DNA from: Janthinobacterium violaceinigrum
GTDB lineage: Bacteria; Pseudomonadota; Gammaproteobacteria; Burkholderiales; Burkholderiaceae_D
DNA length: 35,660 nucleotides
Reading direction: 5' to 3'
Assembly: GCF_009208555.1 (NCBI RefSeq)
Contig: NZ_WFLI01000051.1
Coordinates: forward strand, 1-35,660
The notes under the pieces are model-generated. The model ran no database searches. It was not told the origin of the DNA and saw nothing but the letters and a program-made list of their open reading frames with translations. Positions 16,356 to 24,215 of the stretch are shown here, in pieces. A program made the translations under genes and the position numbers. Numbering within the stretch: the first letter of the stretch is position 1; the number at the start of each line of letters is the position of its first letter.

Positions 16356-17636
16356 TTAGTTGTAAATTAAATTTGGCAGCCACAGCGAGATTTGTGGTAC
16401 GTAGGTGATCAGCACGAGGAAGCCCAGCATCGTCAGCAGCCACGGCATCACGGCCACGGTCAGTTCGGAAATGCCCATCTTCGTGATGCCGGAAGCCACG
16501 TACAGGTTCAAGCCCACGGGCGGATGGCACATGCCCACCTCCATGTTGACCACGATCAAGATACCAAAGTGCACGGGATCGATGCCCAGCTTCATGGCGA
16601 CGGGGAACAGGATGGGCGCCATGATCAGCACGATCGACGACGGCTCCATGACGTTACCCGCCAACAGCAGCAGCACGTTGACCACCAGCAGGAAGCTGAT
16701 CACGCCCAGGCCCTTGCCCGTGATCCATTCGGCCATCGCCTGCGGGATGTTTTCGCTGGTCATCAGGAACGAGAACAGCACGGCATTCGTGATGATGTAG
16801 AGCAGCATCGCCGACATGGCGGCCGAATCGAGCAAGACCTTGCCCACTTGCTTGATCTTCAGGTCCTTGTAGACGAAGACGGCGATGATGAAGGCGTACA
16901 CGGCAGCCATGGCGGCCGCTTCCGTGGGCGTGAACGCGCCCGAATAGATGCCGCCCATGACGATGACGATCAAGAGCAAGCCCCAGGCGCTCTTCTTGAA
17001 CGTGACGAAGCGCTCGCCCCAGCTGGCCTTCTGCATGCGGGGATAGTTATGCTTGCGCGCCAAAAACCACGTGGTCAGGCCCAGCAGCATGGCCAGCATC
17101 ATGCCGGGAATCACGCCCGCCATGAACAGCTTGCCGACGGAGGTGTTGGTGCTGACGGAATACATCACCATCACGATCGATGGCGGTATCAGGATGCCCA
17201 AGGCGCCCGAGGTGGTGATGACGCCGGCGCCGAAACCGCGCGGATAGCCCTGCTTGACCATGGCCGGCAGGATGATGGAACCGATCGCCACCACGGTGGC
17301 GGGGCTGGAGCCGGAAACGGCGGCAAACAGCGCGCACGCCATCACGCCGGCCAGCGCCAAGCCGCCGTGCCAGTGGCCCACCATGGAGCTGGCGAAGTTG
17401 ATCATGCGCCGCGCCACCCCGCCATGCGTGAGGAAGTTGCCCGCCAAAATGAAGAACGGGATGGCCATGATTTCGAATTTCTCGATGCCCGTGAAAATCT
17501 TCAGGGCCACCGATTCGATGGGCACGCTGGTCATGGTGAACAGGAACGTGAGTACCGTCAAGCCCAGCGAAATGGAAATCGGCATGCCGGTCAGCATCAG
17601 CGCCAGCAGCAATACAAAAATAATCAGCGCGTTCAT
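16356..17636 (-). CDS. dctM: TRAP transporter large permease subunit DctM
   Basis: A 426-residue membrane protein with about 12 predicted helices, the ion-coupled transport subunit of a tripartite ATP-independent periplasmic transporter. Typical segments are visible: MTGMPISISLGL near the start, FFILAGNFLTHGGVARRMI, SGSSPATVVAIGSIILPAM, TTSGALGILIPPSIVMVMY, GAFTPTEAAAMAAVYAF and EVGMCHPPVGLNLYVASGI. Together with DctQ and the binding protein DctP it would import C4-dicarboxylates driven by a sodium gradient. The ATG overlaps the dctQ stop by 4 bases. The low-GC gap with a candidate small RNA lies immediately downstream. Confidence 0.95.
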   Translation of the reverse strand: MNALIIFVLLLALMLTGMPISISLGLTVLTFLFTMTSVPIESVALKIFTGIEKFEIMAIPFFILAGNFLTHGGVARRMINFASSMVGHWHGGLALAGVMACALFAAVSGSSPATVVAIGSIILPAMVKQGYPRGFGAGVITTSGALGILIPPSIVMVMYSVSTNTSVGKLFMAGVIPGMMLAMLLGLTTWFLARKHNYPRMQKASWGERFVTFKKSAWGLLLIVIVMGGIYSGAFTPTEAAAMAAVYAFIIAVFVYKDLKIKQVGKVLLDSAAMSAMLLYIITNAVLFSFLMTSENIPQAMAEWITGKGLGVISFLLVVNVLLLLAGNVMEPSSIVLIMAPILFPVAMKLGIDPVHFGILIVVNMEVGMCHPPVGLNLYVASGITKMGISELTVAVMPWLLTMLGFLVLITYVPQISLWLPNLIYN

Positions 17637-18205
17637 GCCTTGGCTCCTTTTTCTTCCGCCGTCAATTCATCGTCCAGGCCCTCGACGTGCGAGTGGTCGT
17701 GTTTGGGCAAGGCGCCCGTCTTGATGAAATGCACCATCACCTGCAGGAAGCGGAAGCACATCAGGTAGGAACCCAGCGGCACGGCCAGGTAGACCAGCCA
17801 CATGGGGATTTCCATGTCGGCCGACGTCTGGTCCGTGTGGCCGATCGACCACACGAAGCTGGCGCCCAGCGTCCCCACGATGCCCGTAAACAGGGCGCCG
17901 GCGGCCAGGCCGAAGACGATGAAGCGGTCGCGCCAGCGGGGGTTCATGCGGTTGATCAGGACATCGACACCCACGTGGATGCCCGTGCGCACGCCGTAGG
18001 CGGCGCCGAACTTGGCCATCCAGACGAACATGTAGATGCACAGTTCCTGGGCCCAGCTGGTGTTGATTTGAATCAGGAAGTCCTGCACGACGGGAATCGG
18101 CAAGCCGGCCAGGTAGCGGTGCACGACCGCGACGAAGATGATGAAGGTGGCGGCGCCCATCAGGGACGCGATCAGCCACTCTTCCAGGTGATCCAGAAAT
18201 TTCAT
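17633..18205 (-). CDS. dctQ: TRAP transporter small permease subunit DctQ
   Basis: A 190-residue membrane protein with four predicted helices (about 13-33, 51-68, 93-115 and 135-158), as in the DctQ family. The conserved region is NTSWAQELCIYMFVWMAKFGAAYGVRTGIHVGVDVL. It pairs with DctM to form the membrane complex. The C-terminal 30 residues are hydrophilic and charged (KHDHSHVEGLDDELTAEEKG). It lies between dctP, from which it is separated by a 122-bp hairpin-rich gap, and dctM, with which it overlaps. Confidence 0.92.
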   Translation of the reverse strand: MKFLDHLEEWLIASLMGAATFIIFVAVVHRYLAGLPIPVVQDFLIQINTSWAQELCIYMFVWMAKFGAAYGVRTGIHVGVDVLINRMNPRWRDRFIVFGLAAGALFTGIVGTLGASFVWSIGHTDQTSADMEIPMWLVYLAVPLGSYLMCFRFLQVMVHFIKTGALPKHDHSHVEGLDDELTAEEKGAKA

Positions 18206-18260
18206 GGTGGACTTTCAAAGAATGCGGGTGCAGGCACTCCCGCGCAGGACGCGCAGGAGC

Positions 18261-18312
18261 CGTTCGAACGGACTGGCAGGGATGGCCTGCCTGCCGCGCC
18301 AGGCGGCGCGGC
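18261..18312 (-). other. Cluster of hairpins between dctP and dctQ
   Basis: Three consecutive inverted repeats fill the gap after the dctP stop: the palindrome CGTTCGAACG (18261-18270), GGCAGG/CCTGCC (18275-18280, 18286-18291) and a perfect 8-bp stem GCCGCGCC/GGCGCGGC (18293-18300, 18305-18312). None has a T-tract. Such stems after a binding-protein gene often stabilise its message or cause partial termination, so that the binding protein is made in excess over the permease. That role is inferred here. Confidence 0.5.
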
Positions 18313-18327
18313 GCTACAGCCAGCGGC

Positions 18328-19335
18328 TTACTTCGCGCTTTCCTTGTTGATGGCCGAGATCAGGTCCTTGCCGATGCGCGCTTCCATGGCCTTCTGCACG
18401 GGCGCCAGCGCCTTGCGCCATTCGGCCTGTTCCTGCACCGTCAGGGTATAGATCTGCGTCCTGCCCGCTTTCTTGATGGCGTCGAGGGCCTGGTCATTGT
18501 CGCGCTGGGCGATGGCTTTTTCAAACGTGGTCGCTTCGCGCATGGCTTTTTCCAGCTGGGCGCGGATTTCTGGCGGCAAGCCATCCCAGAATTTCTTGTT
18601 GACGATGACGGCATAGCCCAGGTAGCCGTGGTTCGACACGGTCACGTGCTTTTGCACCTCATGCATCTTTTGCGTGTACATATTCGATGGCGGATTTTCC
18701 GTGCCGTCGACCACGCCCGTCTGCAGCGCCTGATACACTTCCGAGAAGGCCAGCACCTGCGGGTTGGCGCCCAGCGCGCGCATCTGCGCGTCGAGCACCT
18801 TGGACGACTGAATGCGCATCTTCAGGCCCTTGAAGTCGGCCGGCGTATGCAGCGGCTTGTTGGCCGACATCACCTTGAAGCCGTTGTCCCAGTAGGCCAG
18901 GCCCGTGATACCCTTGGGTTCCAGTTTCTTCAGCAGGCTCTTGCCGATTTCGCCTTCGGTGACGTTGTACAGCGCCGTCTTGGTGGGGAAGATGTAGGGC
19001 AGGTCGAACGCTTCGAATTCCTTCACGCCCAGGGGACCAAACTTGGCCAGCGACGGCGCCAGCATCTGCACGGCGCCCAGCTGCAGGGCTTCCAGTTCTT
19101 CCTTGTCCTTGTACAGCTGGCTGTTCGGGTAGAGTTCGACCTTCACCTTGCCGTTCGTGGCTTTTTCGGCCAGCTGCTTGAAGCGTTCGGCGGCCTGGCC
19201 TTTCGGCGTGTCGGTGGCCACGACGTGGCTGAATTTGATGACGATGGGCGCTTGCGCGTAGGCGTGGACGCCGGCGGTGGCGCCGATGGCGGCGCACAGC
19301 GCGACGAACAGGGTTTTCATAGGCGGCAGTTGCAT
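18328..19335 (-). CDS. dctP: TRAP transporter periplasmic binding protein DctP
   Basis: A 335-residue secreted receptor for C4-dicarboxylates. A signal peptide covers about residues 1-27 (MKTLFVALCAAIGATAGVHAYA), then the TRAP solute receptor fold: VIKFSHVVATDTPKGQAAERF, LYPNSQLYKDKEELEALQLGA and GLKMRIQSSKVLDAQMRALG, the last carrying the conserved Arg that binds the ligand carboxylate, then GVVDGTENPPSNM. I chose the ATG at 19335 because AGGAGA lies 7 bases before it; Met6 at 19320 is an alternative. The succinate/malate/fumarate specificity follows from the dctSR genes alongside and from overall resemblance to DctP; related TRAP receptors bind other acids. Confidence 0.93.
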   Translation of the reverse strand: MQLPPMKTLFVALCAAIGATAGVHAYAQAPIVIKFSHVVATDTPKGQAAERFKQLAEKATNGKVKVELYPNSQLYKDKEELEALQLGAVQMLAPSLAKFGPLGVKEFEAFDLPYIFPTKTALYNVTEGEIGKSLLKKLEPKGITGLAYWDNGFKVMSANKPLHTPADFKGLKMRIQSSKVLDAQMRALGANPQVLAFSEVYQALQTGVVDGTENPPSNMYTQKMHEVQKHVTVSNHGYLGYAVIVNKKFWDGLPPEIRAQLEKAMREATTFEKAIAQRDNDQALDAIKKAGRTQIYTLTVQEQAEWRKALAPVQKAMEARIGKDLISAINKESAK

Positions 19336-19392
19336 TTTTTGTCTCCTGAGTGGTTTTTTAAAAAACTTTATTTTTTGTCTATTTGGATATTG

Positions 19393-19437
19393 TGCCAAAG
19401 AAACTACTGCGGCTATTGTGGTTAACCACAATAGCCG
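19393..19437. promoter_or_regulatory. 28-bp perfect palindrome and dctP promoter region
   Basis: Positions 19410-19437 are a perfect palindrome with 14-base arms (CGGCTATTGTGGTT and its complement). It lies in the 131-bp gap between divergent dctPQM and dctSR and is the obvious operator for DctR. On the minus strand it ends 11 bp before TTGGCA (19398-19393, 5 of 6 to a -35), a classical activator position, followed by an AT-rich stretch in place of a strong -10. No sigma-54 -24/-12 element is visible. The same site could act on the dctS promoter. Confidence 0.65.
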
Positions 19438-19466
19438 GCTCCCGATAAGCCGCTACCCTGCCAGCC

Positions 19467-21479
19467 ATGCCGACTTCCCCCACCTTTGCGCGCCGCTTCA
19501 AGCTATCGAGCCCGATGCGCTGGCTGCTGCCCGTCATCCTGCTGCTGCTGTTCCTGTCCATCCTGTTCTGGCTGCCCTGGCAGGCGCGCCAGATGGAAAG
19601 CAACGAGCGCCAGGAACAATTGATCGCCGACACCCTGTGGGTGGAGCAGACCATCCGCTTCCAGCTGGCGCGCAACGAGGAAAGCCTGTTCAACCTGGGC
19701 GTGGACATCGCCAGCGCCTCGCTGGGCGCGGAAAAAGTGCATGAACGGCTGCAGCAGATGCTGCGCAACGGCCGCGAACTGCAGCGCGTGCTGTGGCTCG
19801 ACACCAGCGGCAAGGTGCTGGCGACCAGCGACAACAGCCTGCCGCATGCGCTCTCGTTTTCGCCGGCCTCGCTGACGGCCGCCGACAATGCGCGCCGCCT
19901 GCACCGGGGCCAGTACGCCCAGCCTTCGCAGCAGAGCGGCTTTCCCGACGCGCCGCCGGGCGCCATGCTGATGGATTACCACCAGCCCCTGTTCGACGGC
20001 CAGCGCTATGTGGGCAGCCTGGTGGCCACCTACCAGATCAGCAGCCTGCTCGATGAAATGGTGCCGTGGTGGTTCGCCCAGGATAACCAGATTTCGCTGA
20101 TCGACCGCGACGACAAGGTGCTGGCGCGGCGCGCCGCGGCCGGTCCCGGCCACGGCGTGTACACGCACAAGCGCGCGCTCGACGTGCCCGGCGCCACCAT
20201 TACCCTGTTTACCGACAGCGTGAAAAGCCAGCCCAAGCTGCTGCCCAATCTGCTGGTCGGTTCCGTCATCGCCCTGTCGCTGGGGCTGCTGTGGAGCTTG
20301 CTGGCCCTGTGGCGGCATATTTCGCGCCGCCTGGTGGCCGAAGGCGCGCTGCGCCAGCAGATGCTGTTTCGCACGGCGATGGAAAACTCGCTGGTGACGG
20401 GCATGCGCGCGCGCGACCTGGAAGGCCGCGTCACCTATGTCAATCCCGCGTTCTGCCAGATCGTCGGCTATCCGCCCGAGGAAATCCTGGGGCGTCTGCC
20501 GCCCATGCCCTACTGGGTGCCCGAGGCGCTGGAAGAATACCAGCAGCGCTTCGTCAAGGCGCTGGCGGGCAATCCCACGCCGCAGTTCGAGACCTATTTC
20601 CAGCGCCCGGACGGCACGCGCGTGCCCGTGCTGATCTTCGAGGCGCCGCTGGTGGACAAGAATGGCCAGCAGACGGGCTGGATGGGTTCCGTGCTCGACA
20701 TCTCGGACCGCAAGCGGGTCGAGGAACTGAACCGCCAGCAGCAGGAAAAGCTGCAAACGAGTTCGCGCCTGGCCACCATGGGCGAGCTGGCGTCGATGCT
20801 GGCGCATGAATTGAATCAGCCGCTGGCGGCCATTTCCAGCTACACGACGGGCGCGCTGAACCTGATCCGCCGCGCCATCGACAGCGGCGCGCCCGTCGAG
20901 CCGAACACCCTGAAGCCCGCGCTGGAACAGGCCAGCGCACAGGCGCAGCGGGCCGGCCAGATCATCCGCAGCGTGCACGATTTCGTGCGCAAGAGCGAAC
21001 CGCAGCGCCAGGATATCGCCATCCGCACCCTGATCGACGGCATCCGCGCGCTGATCGACCTGCAGGCGCGCAAATACTACGTCACCATCCAGGAAGAGCT
21101 GCCGGCAGACCTGCCGCTGCTGCGCGCCGATCCCGTGATGATCGAGCAAGTGCTGCTGAACCTGACGCGCAACGCCATCGAGGCCATGCAGGATGCGGCG
21201 CCGGGACGGCGTATCATGCGCCTGCGGGCCAGCCACGACGCAGAGCAGGGCATGGTGACAGTGGACGTGATCGACCATGGCCATGGCATTCCCCAGGACG
21301 TGGCGGAACGGCTGTTTTCGCCGTTTTTCTCGACCAAGTCCGAAGGCATGGGCATGGGCCTGAACATCTGCCGCACCGCCATCGAATTTCACGGCGGCGC
21401 GCTGACCTTCAGCGCCAACCCCGTTGGCGGTACTATCTTTACATTCAGCGTGCCGGCTGCGCCGCGCGCGCCGCACTAA
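19467..21479 (+). CDS. dctS: C4-dicarboxylate sensor histidine kinase DctS
   Basis: A 670-residue membrane kinase. Helix 1 is at about 19-38. A large periplasmic sensor of about 220 residues follows (double-PDC-like, with LWLDTSGKVLATSDN and ISLIDRDDKVLARR). Helix 2 is at about 263-283 and a cytoplasmic PAS domain at about 300-415. The dimerisation domain has His447 (ASMLAHELNQPLAAISSY), the LNQPL form typical of the DctB/DctS/FixL group. The ATPase domain has LLNLTRNAIEAM (Asn569), DHGHGI, LFSPFFSTK and GMGMGLNICR. It is followed by dctR after 28 bases and diverges from dctPQM, so it most likely senses external dicarboxylates and controls that transporter. Confidence 0.92.
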   Translation: MPTSPTFARRFKLSSPMRWLLPVILLLLFLSILFWLPWQARQMESNERQEQLIADTLWVEQTIRFQLARNEESLFNLGVDIASASLGAEKVHERLQQMLRNGRELQRVLWLDTSGKVLATSDNSLPHALSFSPASLTAADNARRLHRGQYAQPSQQSGFPDAPPGAMLMDYHQPLFDGQRYVGSLVATYQISSLLDEMVPWWFAQDNQISLIDRDDKVLARRAAAGPGHGVYTHKRALDVPGATITLFTDSVKSQPKLLPNLLVGSVIALSLGLLWSLLALWRHISRRLVAEGALRQQMLFRTAMENSLVTGMRARDLEGRVTYVNPAFCQIVGYPPEEILGRLPPMPYWVPEALEEYQQRFVKALAGNPTPQFETYFQRPDGTRVPVLIFEAPLVDKNGQQTGWMGSVLDISDRKRVEELNRQQQEKLQTSSRLATMGELASMLAHELNQPLAAISSYTTGALNLIRRAIDSGAPVEPNTLKPALEQASAQAQRAGQIIRSVHDFVRKSEPQRQDIAIRTLIDGIRALIDLQARKYYVTIQEELPADLPLLRADPVMIEQVLLNLTRNAIEAMQDAAPGRRIMRLRASHDAEQGMVTVDVIDHGHGIPQDVAERLFSPFFSTKSEGMGMGLNICRTAIEFHGGALTFSANPVGGTIFTFSVPAAPRAPH

Positions 21480-21507
21480 GCGACAACAACGACAAGCCGG
21501 AGACACC

Positions 21508-22092
21508 ATGCTACACATCATTGACGACGAAGAGGTCGTGCGCGATTCCCTGTCCTGGCTGGCCGCCTCGCGCAGCATCGAAGCGCGCAACTACGCCAGC
21601 GCCCAGCAATTCCTCGACAGCCTGGACGGCAGCTTCGACGCCGCCGGCGACTGCGTGCTGCTCGACGTGCGCATGCCCGACATGAACGGCATCGCCCTGT
21701 TCGACCAGTTGGTCAAGCGCGACCTGACGGCGCGCCTGCCCGTGATTTTCCTCACCGGCCACGGCGACGTGCCGATGGCCGTCGACAGCCTGAAACGGGG
21801 CGCCTTCGATTTCTTTGAAAAGCCGTTCAACGACAACGACCTGATGGACCGCGTGCAGCAGGGACTGGCCAACTCGCGCCAGGCAGGCGAACTGGCCGCC
21901 GTGCACGCGCGCCTGGCCACCCTGTCGACGCGCGAGCGCGAAGTGCTGGACCTGATTCTGGCGGGGAAGATGAACAAGGTGGTGGCCGACAAGCTGGGCA
22001 TCAGCATGCGCACCGTGGAAGTCCACCGCGCGCATATCTTCGACAAGATGCAGGTCAAGACGGCGGTGGAGCTGGCGGGGTTGTTGAAGTAG
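21508..22092 (+). CDS. dctR: C4-dicarboxylate response regulator DctR (FixJ/NarL type)
   Basis: A 194-residue regulator. The receiver domain carries phospho-acceptor Asp53 (CVLLDVRMPDMNG), the Thr and Lys105 pocket (FLTGHGDVPMAVDSLKRGAFDFFEKPF), in the form typical of FixJ-like proteins. Residues 138-193 are a LuxR-type helix-turn-helix (LSTREREVLDLILAG ... GISMRTVEVHRAHIFDKM). I chose the ATG at 21508 because GGAGA lies upstream; the frame extends to 21424 inside dctS. In Rhodobacter, DctS/DctR control dctPQM; the order and divergence here match that. The palindrome at 19410-19437 is its likely target. Confidence 0.92.
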   Translation: MLHIIDDEEVVRDSLSWLAASRSIEARNYASAQQFLDSLDGSFDAAGDCVLLDVRMPDMNGIALFDQLVKRDLTARLPVIFLTGHGDVPMAVDSLKRGAFDFFEKPFNDNDLMDRVQQGLANSRQAGELAAVHARLATLSTREREVLDLILAGKMNKVVADKLGISMRTVEVHRAHIFDKMQVKTAVELAGLLK

Positions 22093-22102
22093 GCTGAAAT
22101 CT

Positions 22103-22166
22103 GGGGTCAGACCCTCAATGCCGCTGGCGTCAAGCTCGGTGCCAACGCATCCGGGGGTCTGACCCC
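22103..22166. repeat. 64-bp inverted-arm repeat, copy A
   Basis: The element is bounded by GGGGTCAGACCC (22103-22114) and its complement GGGTCTGACCCC (22155-22166). Its reverse complement aligns without gaps over all 64 bases with 31271-31334; I count 50 identical positions, with the arms and the CCGGAT-x-CGTTGGC segment best conserved. It fills the gap between convergent dctR and the reductase gene. It may work as a hairpin terminator for both, although no T-tract is present. Confidence 0.8.
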
Positions 22167-22174
22167 GGCCTTAA

Positions 22175-23011
22175 TCAGTCGTCATGGTGCTCATGGTGCT
22201 CTTCCACGCCATGCTTCCAGTAGCTGGCCACGTGCAAATGCTGTTTCGGCACCCCCGCTTCAATGAAATGCCCGCGCAAGCCCTGTACCTGCGCATGCTC
22301 GCACGCCACCCACACGTAGCCGTCGCCGTCCTGCGGCAAGGCCACCTTCGCCAGTTCCGCCAGCAGCAAGGCGCCGCTGCGGCCATTGCGCGCTACCCAG
22401 CGCACGTCCAGCTGCGCCGCGCTGTCCAGCGCGACCTGCTCGCCGTCTTCCACGATGTCGATCACGGCAATCGCGCGCGCCGTGGCCGGCAGTTGCTCCA
22501 GGCGGCGGGCGATGGCGGGCAAGGCCGTCTGGTCGCCCACCAGCACATACCAGTCGAAATCGAGCGGCACCAGCATCGAGCCGCGCGGGCCGCCCACGCC
22601 CAGGGTCTGGCCGGGCGCCGCTTGCGCCGCCCAGCTGGCCGCGGGGCCGTCGCCATGCAGCACGAAGTCGATTTCCAGCTCGCGCCGCGCGGCGTCGTAA
22701 CGACGCGGCGTGTAGTTGCGGGCGATGGGGCGCGCCCCTTCCGCGTACTGGATCGGGTTGGCGCCATTGCCCAGCACGGGGAACACGGGGCTGGCCTGGC
22801 CCGGGGCGGGGAAGAACAGCTTCACGTGGTCGTCGTGCGCGGGCGAGACAAAGCCTTCGAGGTCGTCGCCGGCCAGGGTGATGCGGCGCATGTGCGGCGT
22901 CAGCTGCTCCGTGCGCACGACGGTGAGCACGCGCAGTTTCAAGTCATGGCGCACGCGCTCGATGGCATGCGGACGTAGTGCTGCAGGTGATGCTGGTGGG
23001 GCGGTAGTCAT
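22175..23011 (-). CDS. Siderophore-interacting protein, NfeF/YqjH-type ferric reductase
   Basis: A 278-residue flavoprotein of the SIP family, which uses FAD and NAD(P)H to reduce ferric siderophores in the cytoplasm. The FAD motif is R-N-Y-T-P-R at residues 98-103, followed by an FNR-like NAD(P)H domain (WYVLVGDQTALPAIARRLEQL; YVWVACEHAQVQGLRGHFIEAG). The C-terminal tail is His-rich (EEHHEHHDD). AAGGACA lies before the ATG. It follows the PadR-type regulator by 22 bases on the same strand, so they form one operon. In E. coli the homologous yqjH is repressed by the YqjI regulator, which supports NfeF-like function; the symbol is left open because this rests on family and context. Confidence 0.88.
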   Translation of the reverse strand: MTTAPPASPAALRPHAIERVRHDLKLRVLTVVRTEQLTPHMRRITLAGDDLEGFVSPAHDDHVKLFFPAPGQASPVFPVLGNGANPIQYAEGARPIARNYTPRRYDAARRELEIDFVLHGDGPAASWAAQAAPGQTLGVGGPRGSMLVPLDFDWYVLVGDQTALPAIARRLEQLPATARAIAVIDIVEDGEQVALDSAAQLDVRWVARNGRSGALLLAELAKVALPQDGDGYVWVACEHAQVQGLRGHFIEAGVPKQHLHVASYWKHGVEEHHEHHDD

Positions 23012-23033
23012 TGCTTGTCCTTGTAAAGTGGGC

Positions 23034-23717
23034 TCAGTGGCTGTCGACGATGGCGTTGGCCGCCTGTTCCAGCACGGCCGATACGCGCTCGGCTTCCGCT
23101 TCGCTCCAGTTGGTCTTGTTCAGCAAGAGCGCATGCTTGAGGGTGTGCATGGCCTGGCGCACGCGTTCGGGCAAGGCGTTGCGCGCCTGGACGCGGGCGA
23201 ACATGTCGAGGCGGGCCAGGATGCCGTCCACCTGGGCGCGGTTCTCATCGAGGTAGGCGCGGCCCAGGTCCGTGATCGTGTAGAGCTTCTTGCCGCTGGC
23301 GCTTTCGCCTGACGTGACGTAGTCCTGCTCTTCCAGCAATGTCAGGGTCGGATACACGGCGCCCGGGCTGGGAGCATACGCGCCGCCGCAACGCTCTTCG
23401 ATGGCCTTGATGATTTCATAGCCGTGACGGGGGCTGATTTCGATCAGCGCCAGCACGATCAGCGGCAGGTCGCCGCGGCCGAAGACGCGCTCGGCCCGTT
23501 CGCCGCGCCCGCCCCGGCCACCGGGGCCGCCATGGCCCATGCCGTCGCCGCGCTCGTCGAAGCCGCGCGGGCCACGGCCGTGCAGATAGTAGTCGCTGCG
23601 GTGCTCATGGCGGTGTTCGTGGCGCTGCTCGCCGTGATGGTGGTGCTGCTGGCCGCAATGGCCGTGATGGTGGTGGTGGCCGCCGTGGCCGTGTTCTGCG
23701 TGGTGTGAGTTTCTCAT
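23034..23717 (-). CDS. His-rich PadR-family metal-responsive repressor (NfeR/YqjI-like)
   Basis: A 227-residue regulator. The first 46 residues contain 19 histidines, by my count, and one Cys (for example HGGHHHHHGHCG), a probable metal-binding tail. A Gly/Arg linker covers 47-80, then the PadR winged helix (residues 84-160: LIVLALIEISPRHGYEIIKAIEE ... SPGAVYPTLTLLEEQDYV ... KKLYTITDLGRAYLDE) and a C-terminal dimerisation helix. E. coli YqjI has the same plan, binds Ni/Fe and represses itself and yqjH. Here the gene precedes a YqjH-type reductase in the same operon rather than diverging from it. The inverted repeat at 23732-23773 overlaps the promoter and fits autorepression. The ATG at 23717 has no strong Shine-Dalgarno sequence. 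Confidence 0.9.
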   Translation of the reverse strand: MRNSHHAEHGHGGHHHHHGHCGQQHHHHGEQRHEHRHEHRSDYYLHGRGPRGFDERGDGMGHGGPGGRGGRGERAERVFGRGDLPLIVLALIEISPRHGYEIIKAIEERCGGAYAPSPGAVYPTLTLLEEQDYVTSGESASGKKLYTITDLGRAYLDENRAQVDGILARLDMFARVQARNALPERVRQAMHTLKHALLLNKTNWSEAEAERVSAVLEQAANAIVDSH

Positions 23718-23731
23718 GTTTTCTCTTTAAA

Positions 23732-23783
23732 GATATATCGTTAGTAGGTATCTCCATTTTATAACGATATATCGATAAGTCAA
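23732..23783 (-). promoter_or_regulatory. Promoter with 12-bp inverted-repeat operator for the PadR-reductase operon
   Basis: GATATATCGTTA (23732-23743) and its perfect complement TAACGATATATC (23762-23773) flank an 18-bp spacer. On the minus strand a promoter is placed across it: -35 TTGACT (23783-23778, 5 of 6), a 16-bp spacer and -10 TAAAAT (23761-23756, 5 of 6). One arm lies in the spacer and the other just downstream of the expected start, so a bound repressor would block polymerase. A divergent -10-like TATGCT (23796-23801) for the plus-strand gene is close enough to share control. Confidence 0.7.
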
Positions 23784-23830
23784 GAAGAAATTTGTTATGC
23801 TCGCGGCTCCCCAATCGACACGCCCCTGCC

Positions 23831-24208
23831 ATGCCTGACAAAACCACCGCTGACAAAATGTATGTGAAAAATGCCCAGGCCCTGGCCGTGCTCAATGACG
23901 GCGGCGAGCACGCTGCCCTGCTGGCGCAGCTGCCGGCCGGGCGGCGGGTGGGTGAAGGAGGCAGCGCGGACTGGATATTGCTGTTCGCGCGCAGCCGCGC
24001 GGAACTGGAGCAGCACCTGTCGGCGGCGCGGGCGCGCCTGGCGCCCGGCGGCGCGCTGTGGGTGGCGTACCGCAAGGGCGGCGTGAAGGCGGGCAGCGAC
24101 ATCCACCGCGACGATATCCGCGGCTTTGCGCAAACATTGGGGCTCGACAGCGTGGCCATGATCGCCATCGACGCCGACTGGTCGGCGCTGCGCCTGAAAC
24201 AGGCTTGA
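23831..24208 (+). CDS. DUF3052-like small protein
   Basis: A 125-residue cytoplasmic protein without signal or membrane segments. The pattern ADWILLFARSRAELEQHL ... LAPGGALWVAYRKG ... IHRDDIRGFAQTLGLDSVAMIAIDADWSALRL resembles DUF3052-type proteins, in which a predicted Rossmann-like alpha/beta unit ends in ADW-x-x-x-R-L. Function unknown. I chose the ATG at 23831: the frame opens earlier with TTG at 23792, but that overlaps a -10-like TATGCT (23796-23801), so translation should begin downstream. It shares its upstream region with the metal-responsive repressor and could therefore belong to the same regulon. It converges with queG, 7 bases away. Confidence 0.75.
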   Translation: MPDKTTADKMYVKNAQALAVLNDGGEHAALLAQLPAGRRVGEGGSADWILLFARSRAELEQHLSAARARLAPGGALWVAYRKGGVKAGSDIHRDDIRGFAQTLGLDSVAMIAIDADWSALRLKQA

Positions 24209-24215
24209 GAGGGTT

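Noticed and set aside
15951..16370. A 139-codon plus-strand frame across the ogt-dctM gap
   Set aside because: It has no ribosome site, no recognisable domain, crosses the terminator hairpin and overlaps the end of dctM; the composition looks random.
19393..19410. Sigma-54 promoter for dctP
   Set aside because: TTTGGCACA resembles half of a -24 element, but no TTGC -12 partner follows at the required spacing, and DctR is of the FixJ type, which does not use sigma-54.
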